Positions 30,337-40,534 are shown, counted from the stretch's first letter. The stretch: DNA of 41,897 nucleotides from Sporisorium sorghi (GCA_023212695.1 JALCCG010000188.1:1-41897); one strand, 5' to 3'. The notes: generated by a model from the sequence alone, not told the origin. Program-made: numbers and translations.

Positions 30337-32253
30337 CTAATCCACTCGAATGGCCGAGTAGATCTTCCTCAGCGACGCATACGTAGCAAGGAAACCTACC
30401 GCCCCGAACAGAGTGAAGAACAGAAGCGACAGGATCGACAGATAGCCCAAGAACAGCACCTTATTCGCAAACCCAGGCAGCTCCAGCCGCGTTGCCCAAA
30501 AGAATAGCCCATACGCATAGAACCAGATCGCACCCGAGCCTCCGGTCATGAACGCCCGCCAGTGCCATCGGTAGTCCTCCGCACAGAGATGGAAGTACGC
30601 AAAGAGAATCGTCACCGTGGCCGCAGTGGTGGCCGTGATGAGGAACGCCAGAGCGAGGAAGCCAAACGCATAGTAGATCTTGGTGCCGAACATCGAGTTG
30701 AGGATGAACAGGATCTCGAGGAACGCCGAGGCAAAGATGAGCATGCCTGCAATCAGCGCTGACGGAATCGGTCGGAGGTACCACGTGTGCTGGTATGGGA
30801 TTTGGCGAGGGATCGAGTTGGCCTTGACGGGATGCGAAAAGCCGCCGGAGCGGATGCCGAGCAGTGCACCGACGAACGTGAGCGGCACGTTGATGAGGAA
30901 CCACAACGAGACCAGTGCCAGCAGTGTTCCGAACGGTACAGCTCCCGAAGAGCCGCTGAAGATGAGGAAAAAGTTGAGCAGCAAGACAATCGAAAAGACG
31001 AGACTTGGAAACAGCATCGCGGTGAGGATGATGTTCTGCTTCCAGTACTCGCCGCCCAAGCTGGCGTACACTTTGCTCGACATGAAGCCTGCGATGCTGC
31101 CAAACAGCGTCCAGGTGACGATCATGACGGTAGCCAGCGAGCCGCGATTCGACGGGCTCAGGAAGCCCAACAGTGCAAACACGAGCGTGACCGCCGCCAT
31201 AGCAACCAGCTGCGAGCCCGAGCCGACAAAGATGGACAGCAGCATCGGCCGTGCTGGTGGACGGAACACTTCGCCATGCACGAGCTTCCAGCCAAAGTCC
31301 TCCTGCACGTCCTCGGTCATATCGATGGCGTTGTAGCGATGAATATCGCGGCTGATAGAACGGGCGACGATGATGCCCACCATCATGCACAGGAAGCTGA
31401 CGATGACGACGGAGTTGATGAGCGCGAGCCAGTGGATTCGGGGGTCAAACACCTTGAGGTACGCATCCCAGCGTGTAGCCCATGGCGTCTTGGACTCCTT
31501 CCATCGAATGCTGTACGTGTAGGCGACGGTGGTCGAGGTTGTATTGCTGAGCTGTACGGGATCTGCCGCGTTGCAGTTGGCGGCTTGACCCGCCGAGACG
31601 CCTTGAAGGGAAGCCTTGGAGAGCGGATAAATGCGCGCGCCGACCACGCGGTACTCGTTGGGGCCGCGCTGATGGTAATCGATGTAGATGTCGTAGTGGT
31701 TGTGCAGTGCAGGAGGATCGTACGGTCGAAAGTGCTCGTCTACGAGGCTGCCCAATGCGAAGCCGAGCGAGAGGAACTCCTCGCGGGTGCGGACCTCTCT
31801 GCGCGATTCGGCGACGGGCAGACCATCGACCATCCAGTTGACAGCGTACTCTTCCTGTATCCTCTCGTTGATAAAGAGTGCATTTTCCGGGGTGATGGTG
31901 GTTCGACACATCTCCTTGCAGACCTCGTCTTTCCGCATGACACCTTTGACGGGGCTGCTGTAGATGCGATCGCCGAACAGGACACTTCCGAGGTTCTCGC
32001 TGATTGCTTGCGGCCCGCCTTCTGGCTGGCAAAACTGGAAGTGCGGGTCGTAGTAGTCGTACTTGAGAACGCCTTTGATTTGTGAGGTGAAGGCTTTGGC
32101 CTGCAGAGCATTGACGGAGAAAGGAACATCGTCGCCTTGCTTGTAGGAGTGCGGCGCGCTGCCTGGCAGATACCAGCCGGCTACCTGTGATGGCAGAGCG
32201 AGCGCAACCGCCAGCGCTGCAAGCGCCGCTGTTCGCGGTGTCGACAGCTTCAT
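30337..32253 (-). CDS. EMP70: EMP70/TM9SF endomembrane protein (nonaspanin)
   Basis: Nine-helix Golgi/endosome membrane protein of the TM9 family, involved in sorting of membrane proteins and adhesion. Single exon, 638 aa. Signal peptide MKLSTPRTAALAALAVALAL with cleavage near QVAG-WYLPG. The YLPGSAPHSYKQGDDVPFSV start is diagnostic of the family. A lumenal domain of about 250 residues contains FQFCQP and the ENLGSVLFGDRIYSSP block. The first helix is near WLALINSVVIVSFLCMMVGI, followed by YNAIDMTEDVQEDFGWKLVH and eight more helices. The C-terminus KIYSAIRVD resembles the KxD/E-type Golgi retrieval signal of TM9 proteins, with Arg in the first basic position. It is divergent from BET5. Confidence 0.97.
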   Translation of the reverse strand: MKLSTPRTAALAALAVALALPSQVAGWYLPGSAPHSYKQGDDVPFSVNALQAKAFTSQIKGVLKYDYYDPHFQFCQPEGGPQAISENLGSVLFGDRIYSSPVKGVMRKDEVCKEMCRTTITPENALFINERIQEEYAVNWMVDGLPVAESRREVRTREEFLSLGFALGSLVDEHFRPYDPPALHNHYDIYIDYHQRGPNEYRVVGARIYPLSKASLQGVSAGQAANCNAADPVQLSNTTSTTVAYTYSIRWKESKTPWATRWDAYLKVFDPRIHWLALINSVVIVSFLCMMVGIIVARSISRDIHRYNAIDMTEDVQEDFGWKLVHGEVFRPPARPMLLSIFVGSGSQLVAMAAVTLVFALLGFLSPSNRGSLATVMIVTWTLFGSIAGFMSSKVYASLGGEYWKQNIILTAMLFPSLVFSIVLLLNFFLIFSGSSGAVPFGTLLALVSLWFLINVPLTFVGALLGIRSGGFSHPVKANSIPRQIPYQHTWYLRPIPSALIAGMLIFASAFLEILFILNSMFGTKIYYAFGFLALAFLITATTAATVTILFAYFHLCAEDYRWHWRAFMTGGSGAIWFYAYGLFFWATRLELPGFANKVLFLGYLSILSLLFFTLFGAVGFLATYASLRKIYSAIRVD

Positions 32254-32613
32254 GATGTTGGTGCTTTCACGAAGCTGTCCGATTCTGAACGGCGTGTGTG
32301 ATGATGTTGAGACGAGATGGTGGATCAGGAAGAAAGGATCGAGGAGAGCGAACCAACACTTTCCACTTTCGCTTTCGCTTGCAACGCGTGACCCTTTTTT
32401 TCCAAGACGCCGCCCAAATTTCAGTCAGCGGGACCTAGAAAGGATCGGGCGGGCCGACCGACGCTCGGACCCTTGGCGAAACGCGGAATGCTCATTTCGC
32501 CTTCTCACAGCTTCCAATCCCACCGCTTCCTCTTTCATTTGCTTCGTAGCTCCCACGCTCCCACGCTTTCGGCGAGACCGGCTTCCGCAGTCAGGCAAGA
32601 GTCATCTGTCAGA
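32254..32613. promoter_or_regulatory. Divergent promoter EMP70 / BET5
   Basis: A 360-bp shared upstream region containing CCCAAATTTCAG (32413-32424), an instance of the AAATTT motif shared with other promoters of this window. Confidence 0.4.
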
Positions 32614-33781
32614 ATGGCGCGGGTGAGTAATGACCTCTGTCGATGTCGCTGCATCCGAACCATACTGATGCCTCTTTCTTATCGGTTGATCGCGCAACAT
32701 GCAGGTCTATTCATTCTGGGTCTTTGATCGGCACTGCAACGCCATCTATCACCAAGACTGGTCTCATCTGCATGCTGCTGCTTCTTCGTCCTCAGGGGGA
32801 CCTCTGAGTCCCACAGCCTCGCAGACATCCGGCTTCGCATCACTGGGAGCATCGATTCAACGAGCGACCACGAGCGCACCGAGCATTCCCTCAAACGAAG
32901 CGCCTCTTGCACCTCAACGTCCAGGAGAGCCTTCGCTTCCGAACGTCACTCGTACAGCGCCTCCTTCTTCTGCTGCTAAGGATGGGACTATTCAAGCCAA
33001 TGCTGCTGCTCGTCCGACGCTTGAACAGAGAAGTGCGACAAGCGCAGTGATCGACTCTTCGGCCTCGGAGCTGCTGCCGTTTGATGAAGAGGCAAAGCTG
33101 GTCTACGGTGTGGTGTTCTCGCTGCGCAACATGGTGCGCAAGCTTGGCGGAGAGTGAGTCATCGATCTCATACGAGTATCGGAAAGGACCGATCGCTGAC
33201 TTGCCTCTCTCCACATACAGATCCGAGACATTCAACAGCTTCACAACCTCGACATACACCCTCGCGCATCTGCACACGCCAACAATGTACACGTTCGTCA
33301 TCCTCACCGACCCCGTGCCGCCACCCTCGTCAATACCCAGCCGAAGCACCGAGGGCTACTCGATCGGCAACGCATCCGCAGCGCTGTCCGGCCGCTCGTC
33401 GTTCGGCACGGGCGGCGGCATCCCTGGCACGGGCGGTATGAGTCTCAAAGGGGTGCTGCTGCAGATCTACCGTGGTCCGTGGGTTGACAGTGTCGTCAAG
33501 AATCCGTTGCTCAGAGCGCTCGAGCGGGAAGAACGCCTCGTCGAGCCGGATCCGGATGCGCAGGACGGTGGTGATGCTGCTAAGCTCAATGTGGTGCGCG
33601 AGTCGCGGCTGGATCGCACGCATGGCATCGACACGGACGCCTTCCGTGAGAGTCTCGAGAAAGGTAAGCCGCAACGCTCTCATCAGTCACTCCCTTAGCA
33701 GGCGACATACCCTGACACTCATCTTTCTTTTCGCTGCACACAGTTCTGCTGCAAAACAAGCTCTCCGCACCGGTTACGTAG
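32614..33781 (+). CDS. BET5: TRAPP complex subunit BET5 (TRAPPC1)
   Basis: Small core subunit of TRAPP, the tethering complex and Ypt1/Rab1 exchange factor in ER-Golgi traffic. Four exons: 32614-32622, 32705-33153, 33221-33663, 33744-33781; all introns are GT-AG (82, 67 and 80 nt). The spliced protein is 312 aa and starts MARVYSFWVFDRHCNAIYHQ, nearly identical in pattern to yeast Bet5 (IYSFWIFDRHC). It continues with EEAKLVYGVVFSLRNMVRKL, then SFTTSTYTLAHLHTPTMYTF and the C-terminal helix (DAFRESLEKVLLQNK) that is completed only by exon 4. It is twice the yeast length (159 aa) because of a Ser/Pro-rich insert between DWSHL and EEAKL (about 90 residues) and Ser/Gly- and Asp-rich inserts in exon 3. 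It converges on MVD1, with 76 bp between stops. Confidence 0.94.
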
Positions 33782-33857
33782 TGTCTTGACATTCAATCAA
33801 AGCGTCACCCAACATTTGTCGGACAGAGATTGTTTCCATTTTTCTACAACGCTGCAA

Positions 33858-35308
33858 TTATGCACGCTTGGCACGCTGCAGACGGATAGGCTCACCCGCT
33901 TCGTTGAGCAGCGACTCTTTGCCCGCGCCACGCTCGAGCACGCGCGGTCCATCGCCCACCTGCGTGTGGATAAGACGGCGCACCGCACCCGCCTCGTGCA
34001 CTGGGATCACCTTGGCGTTGAACGTGCTGGGCAGCGACGACGGCAGGCCCACCGCCTCCTGTGCGCCTCGGTGCGATGCGTTGGCGCCCTTGCCGAGCAG
34101 GTCGAACTGTAAAACAAAGAGAGAGTGAGGAGCAGGGTCGGTCTTTGAGCCTGTGCAGACGGGTCTGAAAGCTTTGCATCTACTCACAGTGTCGTCAAAG
34201 TCGGTATTGGGGAAGTAGTGACGGATCGTCTGCAGGATCAGAGGCATGTTGGCCTTCGGAGCGTAGAGCACCGCATTCGGGCCGGCATCGTACGTGTACG
34301 CAGCCAGCTTGCCCTTGCCCTCCTCCTCGCTGGCGCGGTTGAGCTCCTCGACGAGCTGCACAATGGCGCGGCTCACGTCGTTCATGTAGAAAATAGGCGG
34401 TGCCGTGTCGAGGCAGCAGGCGTGGAAGTTGTTCGAGTCGGCCATGGTGATGGCTGCAAACGTGTCAAAGTCGCGCTTCTGGATGGCTTGCGAGATCTGC
34501 GCCATGCGCTGCGGCACCACCTCCTTGATGCGGTGTTGCAGCAGGGGCGAGGTCTGCACGGTGCGCTGCATGCCTGCGGTGGAAGGCGTGCCCTTTTTGG
34601 CATCGCTGACGACGCAGATGAGCGCTTGCAGGTCGGGCCAGTGCGATTGGGGCGCTACTTCGACCGCGAGACTGTCTTGTCCGGAAGGCTGCTCTCCGCC
34701 CTGCCAAGCAACGTAGCCGCCAAACAGCGAGCGGCACGCGGACCCACTTCCCTGGCGTGCGATGCGCGAGAGCTCCGAGCTAGACACTTCGGGCTGCAGC
34801 TCGTACAGTGCGGCGAGTGAGGCGATGAGCGCGGCGAAACCAGACGCCGACGACGCAAGGCCAGCAGCGGTGGGGAAGTTGTTCTCGGAGCACACGTGCA
34901 CGGCCCATTCCGAGAGCTATGCAGTCAGAGAAACAGGCGAATGCAAACGGTGGTCAGTCCCATCCTTTCTTTTTGAAGGAGATCGCCCTCGATCAAACTT
35001 ACCTTGGGCAGCTGAGCGTCCTTGGACTCCTTGGCTTGCCTAAGCTTCTTCATCTCGTCAATGCACCTGCGAAGACGACCGTCCGCCTTGATGGTCTCCT
35101 CCTCGCCATTCAACCAGAGGCGGTCTTGAGATCCAAAGCTAGCATCGGCACGAGCGGTGGTGACAGATCGCAGATGGTCCTGATCCAGCGTGACCGAGAG
35201 ACTGTCATTGGTGGGCAGGATGAGCGTGGTGTCCTTCTTTCCCCAGTACTTGATGACGGCGATGTTGACGGGCGCCGAGCACGTCGCCTGGTAGATAGTG
35301 GAAGACAT
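33858..35308 (-). CDS. MVD1: Mevalonate diphosphate decarboxylase
   Basis: ATP-dependent conversion of mevalonate diphosphate to isopentenyl diphosphate in the sterol/isoprenoid pathway; cytosolic. Three exons: 35003-35308, 34188-34916, 33858-34106; introns of 86 and 81 nt, both phase 0 with GTAAGT or GTGAGT donors. The product is 427 aa and starts MSSTIYQATCSAPVNIAVIK. GHMP-kinase features: KYWGKKD, NDSLSVTLDQD, the phosphate loop SENNFPTAAGLASSASGFAA (formed just after the first splice junction), GSACRSLFGGYVAW, and DAGPNAV with the catalytic Asp; TQVGDGP lies near the end. Without the introns the N-terminal exon would be missed. The second intron has no in-frame stop. Confidence 0.96.
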
Positions 35309-35810
35309 TGTGGCTGCTGTTTGAAAGTGCGCGGATGGTGTCAGGAGAGAGAGCAAGCAACGGCGAGACGCGAAGAAGCTTTTGTTTGTTCTTTCTCGTA
35401 TGATCTGCGCACTGCACTTGCGAGCTGCGTGTTGGACTCTTTTTCTTCTTCCAAACGGTCCGTTCGCTGCTTGCGCGTGTCAACCCAAATTTTCGCTTTT
35501 TTGCCTCACGCGTGCTCACGGCCACTTCGAGCCTCTCTCACTTTCTACATGGAGCTTGAATGCACCCACTCCAGCAGAGATGGTACAATCTCAAAATCAG
35601 ACTGAATAGCGGCGGGGTGAGCGATTGAAGATGCTGATAGATGTAATACTGAAATGCGAAAAGAAAGAGTAACATGAAGGGGCTGGTACTGGTACAAGAT
35701 GCCAAAGAAAGACAGAGAAAGGTGCGCAGACAGCTCTTGATCGAGTTCGACGAGTCGGCGTATGCGAAAGTCGATCTCACACGAGCATGTTCGCAAGAGC
35801 AACGACTGGC
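35309..35810. promoter_or_regulatory. MVD1 promoter region and BRX1 3' end
   Basis: CCCAAATTTTCGC (35484-35496) lies about 180 bp upstream of the MVD1 ATG. Nothing else is evident. A sterol-response site cannot be claimed from inspection. Confidence 0.35.
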
Positions 35811-36749
35811 TCAGGCAAACACCTTGTTGCGGCTGAGAGCGTCCTCTTGCGGCTTGAGACGGTCCTTCTTGGTTCGCAACGTCTCTTGCTGGTTGACGCG
35901 GTCGGCGTACTTGTTGCCCTTCTGCTTGCGCACCATGTGTCGGATCGCATTGGGCGAAATGTACTCGGGGTTTTCGAACACGGTCGCGCCTCCAAAGCTT
36001 CCTTCAAAGATGCGAATCGGCGACAGAACCATGCGGGGTCCGATCTCGACCAGCTTGGGCTGTCTTGCTGCATCCTTGTCGCCGCTGGCCTTCTTCTTGC
36101 CCCCCTCCTGCGTCTCGTCCACCTTCGCCAAGGCAGTTGCTCCCGGGTCGGACTCGACGATCTGGTAGTTGCGGAACCACACCTTGTTGTCGACAATCGA
36201 AAACGAGATGACGTGATCCACAAACGGTTTGGATCGGCGCGCTCCCTTGGGCACGCCGAACATCTGGGTGAACATCTCCTTGACCAGCGTCCAGTGCGGC
36301 TTCTCGTCAAACTCCTTGTCGAAGCTCAGGATGGGCCGCGAGCCCTTGAGGCAGTTGCCCGTCATCTTGAGCTCGTCCATGGTGTGGATATTCTGCACCT
36401 GGAACTTGGCCGACGGCCCGTTGGGCGTTTTGGATGCCCACATGTACAGATCCTCGCGCTTGCGTGCTTCAAAGTAGAGCGCGTTGTTGCAGTTGTTGAG
36501 CTCGGCCAGCTCGTTGAGCAGATGCAGTTGCGATTTCGAGTCGAGCTTCGAGTCCTTTTTGGCGTGCGGCATGAGCGATTCCAGGTCGTTGATCAGGTGG
36601 CGCATGCGTGATGTGACGCCGCGAGAGGGGAGCATGAGCACCCTCTGCTTGTTCCTGCGAATGGGAGCAGCAACGCCCGCCTCATCCTGCGCATCGGCTT
36701 TGCGCTTGCCCTTGGCGGCTTTGGAAGCCTGTTGGAAGACGGAGGCCAT
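35811..36749 (-). CDS. BRX1: Ribosome biogenesis protein BRX1 (Brix domain)
   Basis: Nucleolar assembly factor of the 60S ribosomal subunit. The ATG at 36749 (MASVFQQASKAAKGKRKADA) gives 312 aa; the reading frame stays open further upstream through the poly(A) tract, but that part is not protein-like. The Brix domain spans about residues 33-230: RNKQRVLMLPSRGVTSRMRH, LNELAELNNCNNALYFEARK, TMDELKMTGNCLKGSRPILS, FGVPKGARRSKPFVDHVISF and RIFEGSFGGATVFENPEY are close to the yeast and human proteins. A Lys/Asp-rich insert (ETQEGGKKKASGDKD) lies before the LVEIGPRMVLSPIRIFEG block. The C-terminus is basic. Confidence 0.97.
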   Translation of the reverse strand: MASVFQQASKAAKGKRKADAQDEAGVAAPIRRNKQRVLMLPSRGVTSRMRHLINDLESLMPHAKKDSKLDSKSQLHLLNELAELNNCNNALYFEARKREDLYMWASKTPNGPSAKFQVQNIHTMDELKMTGNCLKGSRPILSFDKEFDEKPHWTLVKEMFTQMFGVPKGARRSKPFVDHVISFSIVDNKVWFRNYQIVESDPGATALAKVDETQEGGKKKASGDKDAARQPKLVEIGPRMVLSPIRIFEGSFGGATVFENPEYISPNAIRHMVRKQKGNKYADRVNQQETLRTKKDRLKPQEDALSRNKVFA

Positions 36750-36896
36750 TTTCGGAAGTGTTCGGCCTGGAAAAAAAAGTGTTCGATGGGTGTAGCCGTG
36801 ATTCGTCGATAGTCGCCGTGCAAGCCAAGTCGAGGTGATGATGGTGGCTCGATGGGTGTAGGAAGAGAGGTAATGTGGAGCACGAAGCAGCGAAGC

Positions 36897-36908
36897 CCAA
36901 AATTTTGG
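36897..36908. promoter_or_regulatory. CCAAAATTTTGG palindrome in the BRX1 promoter
   Basis: A perfect 12-bp palindrome about 150 bp upstream of the BRX1 ATG. Its AAAATTTT core matches the RRPE type of element known from fungal ribosome-biogenesis promoters. Role here is inferred only. Confidence 0.4.
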
Positions 36909-36930
36909 TTGGCGAAAGGAAGAAGAAACG

Positions 36931-36972
<42 letters not shown>
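36931..36972. repeat. Poly(A) tract of 42 nt upstream of BRX1
   Basis: An uninterrupted run of A beginning about 180 bp upstream of the BRX1 ATG. Poly(dA:dT) tracts commonly keep promoters free of nucleosomes. The exact length is likely polymorphic and prone to sequencing error. Confidence 0.9.
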
Positions 36973-36975
<3 letters not shown>

Positions 36976-37835
36976 CTTTTCAGGGCCTTCGAGTCCAGAA
37001 GTTCAAGGTCACGTGATTGTCGAGCAATGTTAGTTTTATGGCTTATCATTATCATAACAACGCGCAACATCGGGAAGCTAGCCTTAACGATCTAGATTGA
37101 ATCGGCGATCTCTTCTGAACTCGACTTGCAATGAAGGCGAGGATGGACTCGATTCGGGAAGAGCGGACGAACGATCGTCACGTCAGGCATGTGGCTCCCC
37201 CTTCGACCGCCGTTTGACTCCGGTTCTAACTTGGTTGACCTCATCGAATCACGCAGACGGGAAGCAGGGGCGGGAAGCGAGGCTCGATGCAAGGTCCTCT
37301 TCTTGGCGAGTCGACGCCACAAGAAATTAGTTTTGTGACAGCATGCAGCATGTCTGTAGCTCGCCATCGGACAAGCGAGGGAGGCTTGCGTAGCGAGCTG
37401 CTTCTAAACGCGAACTCGACAACGACAACCGAAAGCGTCATGTAGCTCGACTTGTTTCTTGTGCGACGCGCCCGGACTCCGGCAACGCTTGCTGGCCGCA
37501 GAGGAAAAATTCGTCTCAGTTTGACCGAGACGCTGCTGCTGACGATGAGCTTGGCGTCGAGCTGGAACCAAATGCCTGCTGCAAGGTGTTTGCCTCTCCG
37601 CTTCCCTTTCTACCATACGAATTTGACGTGCAACTGGCAGTGAAAGGAGTTGCGCAAGCTCGTCACATCCACTGAATTTGAAATTACTGGAAAAAAAGGC
37701 AAAGAGGCGTGATGTGCTGTCCTCTGCGGCCTGTTCGCCGTGCGACATTTCTTGGTTCTGCATCATTTTTTTTCCCTCGAAGCTTCTACAGTACTCCGAT
37801 CGTGTTGCTCCATATACATAGCCGCGGACGATTCG

Positions 37836-38006
37836 ATGCGGCGAACGGCGGGGCTGTGGCTGGCCTTGTGCCTGTTTGGGCCCATTGGGACTGCATCACG
37901 CGACATGGACACCTTTCTCGATCGATACGTGTTCGAGACGCCGCCACATGCGCCTATCGCCGCGGTCGCCAAGAACGCTTACTCATTCGCTCCCTCGGCT
38001 GGCTGA
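37836..38006 (+). CDS. Candidate small secreted protein (56 aa), possibly a gene fragment
   Basis: MRRTAGLWLALCLFGPIGTA followed by SRDMDTFLDRYVFETPPHAP has all parts of a signal peptide: two Arg, a 14-residue hydrophobic core, and a GTA-S cleavage-like site. The mature part would be only about 36 residues, with no cysteines. The frame ends at 38006, and just after it (38007-38023) a GCTGAC branch-like sequence and TGCCTTTTCAG acceptor-like sequence suggest that the stop might lie inside an intron. No clean donor was found. A TATA-like ATATACATAG lies close upstream. It could be a small effector-like protein, a first exon of a decayed gene, or chance. Confidence 0.3.
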   Translation: MRRTAGLWLALCLFGPIGTASRDMDTFLDRYVFETPPHAPIAAVAKNAYSFAPSAG

Positions 38007-38289
38007 CTGCCTTTTCAGACTTGTGATCATGAAGTCAAAAAGCCTGCCCGCTTTCGACGAAGTCCAACTCTGTTGGCGATCACACTGGAGCTTAAGCTGC
38101 AAACACCGGATTCCCGCGGAGGATGCGATGGAGAGCAAAGCCGGTGGAATTCATGCCATCCCATCAGCGTGGGCGGGTCGCAGACTTACAAACAACTTTC
38201 GCCTGCAGCCTCGCATGCGTGAACGGCTTGGTCGAAATGTGCAAAAGTCAGCGTGCCGGAAAAAAAAGGAAATAAATAAAAGAGAAATG

Positions 38290-38311
38290 AAAAAAAAAAA
38301 AAAAAAAAAAA
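38290..38311. repeat. Poly(A) tract of 22 nt in an A-rich block
   Basis: Part of a strongly A/purine-rich stretch (38260-38365) that also has AATAATAAAAATAAAAC. The Lys-rich ORF it creates is an artefact of this composition. Confidence 0.85.
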
Positions 38312-39518
38312 GAAGAAGAAAAAAACCCCCGAAAAAAAAAATAATAAAAATAAAACAAAACAGCGCATCAAATTTTCAGGCACCGGATCGAAAAATCGAA
38401 AAAAGCCGTTCTTTCAATGCTCATGTCCTCCAACGGAACGGAACCCAGTCGAGTCAGAGTGAGGAGGAGGAGACTTTCTGTTTGCCCATTACACCCTCGA
38501 GACGGAAAGAGGACTCATCTATGAACAAAGAAAAAGGCGTCACCCTCCTTGCTTGTCCCTATGCTCGGTTGAGCCGCCCATGTCACGAGCTACGAGCGGA
38601 GTTGGTGCCTGGCGGAGATTGGATTTGTTTTCGATAGGAGGAGGGGAGGCTTCTAGACAGCTAAGCGAGGGGCTTCCCTCGACGCTAGATTTCAGGGCGA
38701 GTCTTCCAGAAGCTCAATTCATTGTCTCTTTACTCTGCTTCGTCACGGTTCCGAGTATCCGCTCGGTCAACTTTATCCCTGGGCTTTGAGACCTTTTCAT
38801 TGCCGATGTCTAGACTGCAAGACATTGTGGGCAAGAGGTTAGACTCTGTGGCGGGGAAACGACATCTTGCTCTTGACTGACAATTCCTTGACAGTTGGAA
38901 CAGTGGGGCAGATGCTAGAACCTCGCCTACCACACATGAGCAGCGTAGAGGTTCGAATGCGTGGAATCGTCCCGAAAGCATGGAACCGCATGGAGGCAGG
39001 GAAGGGCGACAATAGGCTGTAAGCGCGGCTCAACTTGTCACCACAGGCAGCGGCAGCGTCAGCGTCGGAAAGTAACGAGAGAACCACATGTGGACGTGAG
39101 CGATAAGAGACAAACAGGCACAATGGTTCATGCGACGACGCCCAGGCACGCTCCGCAAGGGCCCAACCAGCCTCCGCGGAATTCACGACGATGGAAGCAT
39201 CGGGGCTAGCGCAGCTACACGTCGGCCAGCCAGCTATACAGCCAGCCAGCCACGGGTCGCGCGACAAGGTTCAACCATTCGGACTCCCATCCTGTCTTGT
39301 CTGGGCTTGTTAGGCAGATGAGCATAAATTACTGTACGGCAAGGCAAGGCTAATGCCTGGATGGTCGGAGCATCTACGCAAGGGTATCGGCGCTTCAAAT
39401 TGGAAATGGATTGGTGCTTTTCACCGGATCTCGGGTTCCGTTGCGTCGGTCTTGGCGAGCCTTCATTCTTTTTGAGACACGAGCCCTGTTTAGCGTTTTT
39501 TTTTGTTTTTTTTGTGAA

Positions 39519-39544
39519 TTTTTTTTTTTTTTTTTTTTTTTTTT
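39519..39544. repeat. Poly(T) tract of 26 nt
   Basis: Preceded by two shorter T-runs (39496-39512, interrupted by single G) and followed by CTTTCTTTCTTTT. Confidence 0.85.
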
Positions 39545-40149
39545 CTTTCTTTCTTTTGGAGGTCAAACAGGCTTGCTCGTTTCACTTCAGATGGTCGAAG
39601 GTATGTATGGCATTGCAGCTGGTTGACTGCAGATGTAGAAGAACTTTGAGATAATACACTTTCGCTGTTGCCAAGCATGCCGCGCGTCTGACCTGCAAAA
39701 ATGCACAGCAAGGCTAACTACTTGTGTGATACGGTGTCACACCAACACGAGCGAAGACGTCGACAGGGAAACTTCAGGACAACCGCCCACAGTAGTCGAA
39801 CAAGGCTTGCCTTTGTGCTGAGAGAGGAGAGGAGGTGTTCAGCCGCTCAATCACTCGCAACAGGGAGCCGTCCATCGGCATGAAACGCGCGAGCCCAACG
39901 GCAAACGAGATCCGACGCTTCGAGAATTCACTCTGATTCACATCTATTGGTCATGCTCGATGCTAGCTAGCTCCATCGTCAGCCTTTTGCAAACACCAGC
40001 CCTCGACGGTCCGCGCGATGACTCTCGATCTCGGCGAAAGCTCCTTCTTGTCCCGGCTCGGCTCGGTTGTCAGCGCTCAACCTTCCCTCTGTTCTTGCCG
40101 AGGGGGAAACCGCGAAGAACGGCGTTTGTTCCGCTGTTGCCGCGCAACA

Positions 40150-40534
40150 ATGAAGAGCACGGACTCTGTACCTGCAGTACGACTCACAAACGGTACCTTG
40201 GCAAGCGATAGGTTGACCGCTCCCAAGACGTGGACTTTGGAAAGCAAGCCCGCCATCCCCGTGGTCGTGGACTGCCGAGACGGGATCAACTAAGGTTCAG
40301 AGCCGACCCCGCGGAAGAACATCTTTGACACCAAAGGCGGAAATCGAAGCCAATTTGGACGATGCCAGCGCAGAACGTTCGAAGCCGAAAACGGGCCACA
40401 GATCGACAGCAGGGCGTTCGCGAAGAGACTTTGCTCTACTGTATAAGCGATCGATCCAGCATGCAGCAGATGTGTCAGGCCTCTTTGCAGTCAAGATGCA
40501 TGACAAACTCGATCCTCTCCTCTTCCGACGGTAA
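40150..40534 (+). pseudogene. Possible decayed coding stretch with a frame break
   Basis: Two adjoining open stretches look coding-like: 40150-40293 (starts MKSTDSVPAVRLTNG and ends PVVVDCRDGIN) and, overlapping in the +1 frame, 40286-40534 (STKVQSRPRGRTSLTPKAEI, ending KMHDKLDPLLFRR). Joined by a one-base shift they would form one region of about 125 codons. No family is recognised, and chance ORFs are common at this GC content. Confidence 0.18.

Noticed and set aside
36750..37070. 107-residue N-terminal extension of BRX1
   Set aside because: It translates the poly(A) tract (polyphenylalanine) and promoter sequence; BRX1 proteins start near MASVFQQ.
37876..38637. 253-codon plus-strand frame
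   Set aside because: Its length comes from passing through the poly(A)/purine block (polylysine); the flanks show no protein-like sequence.
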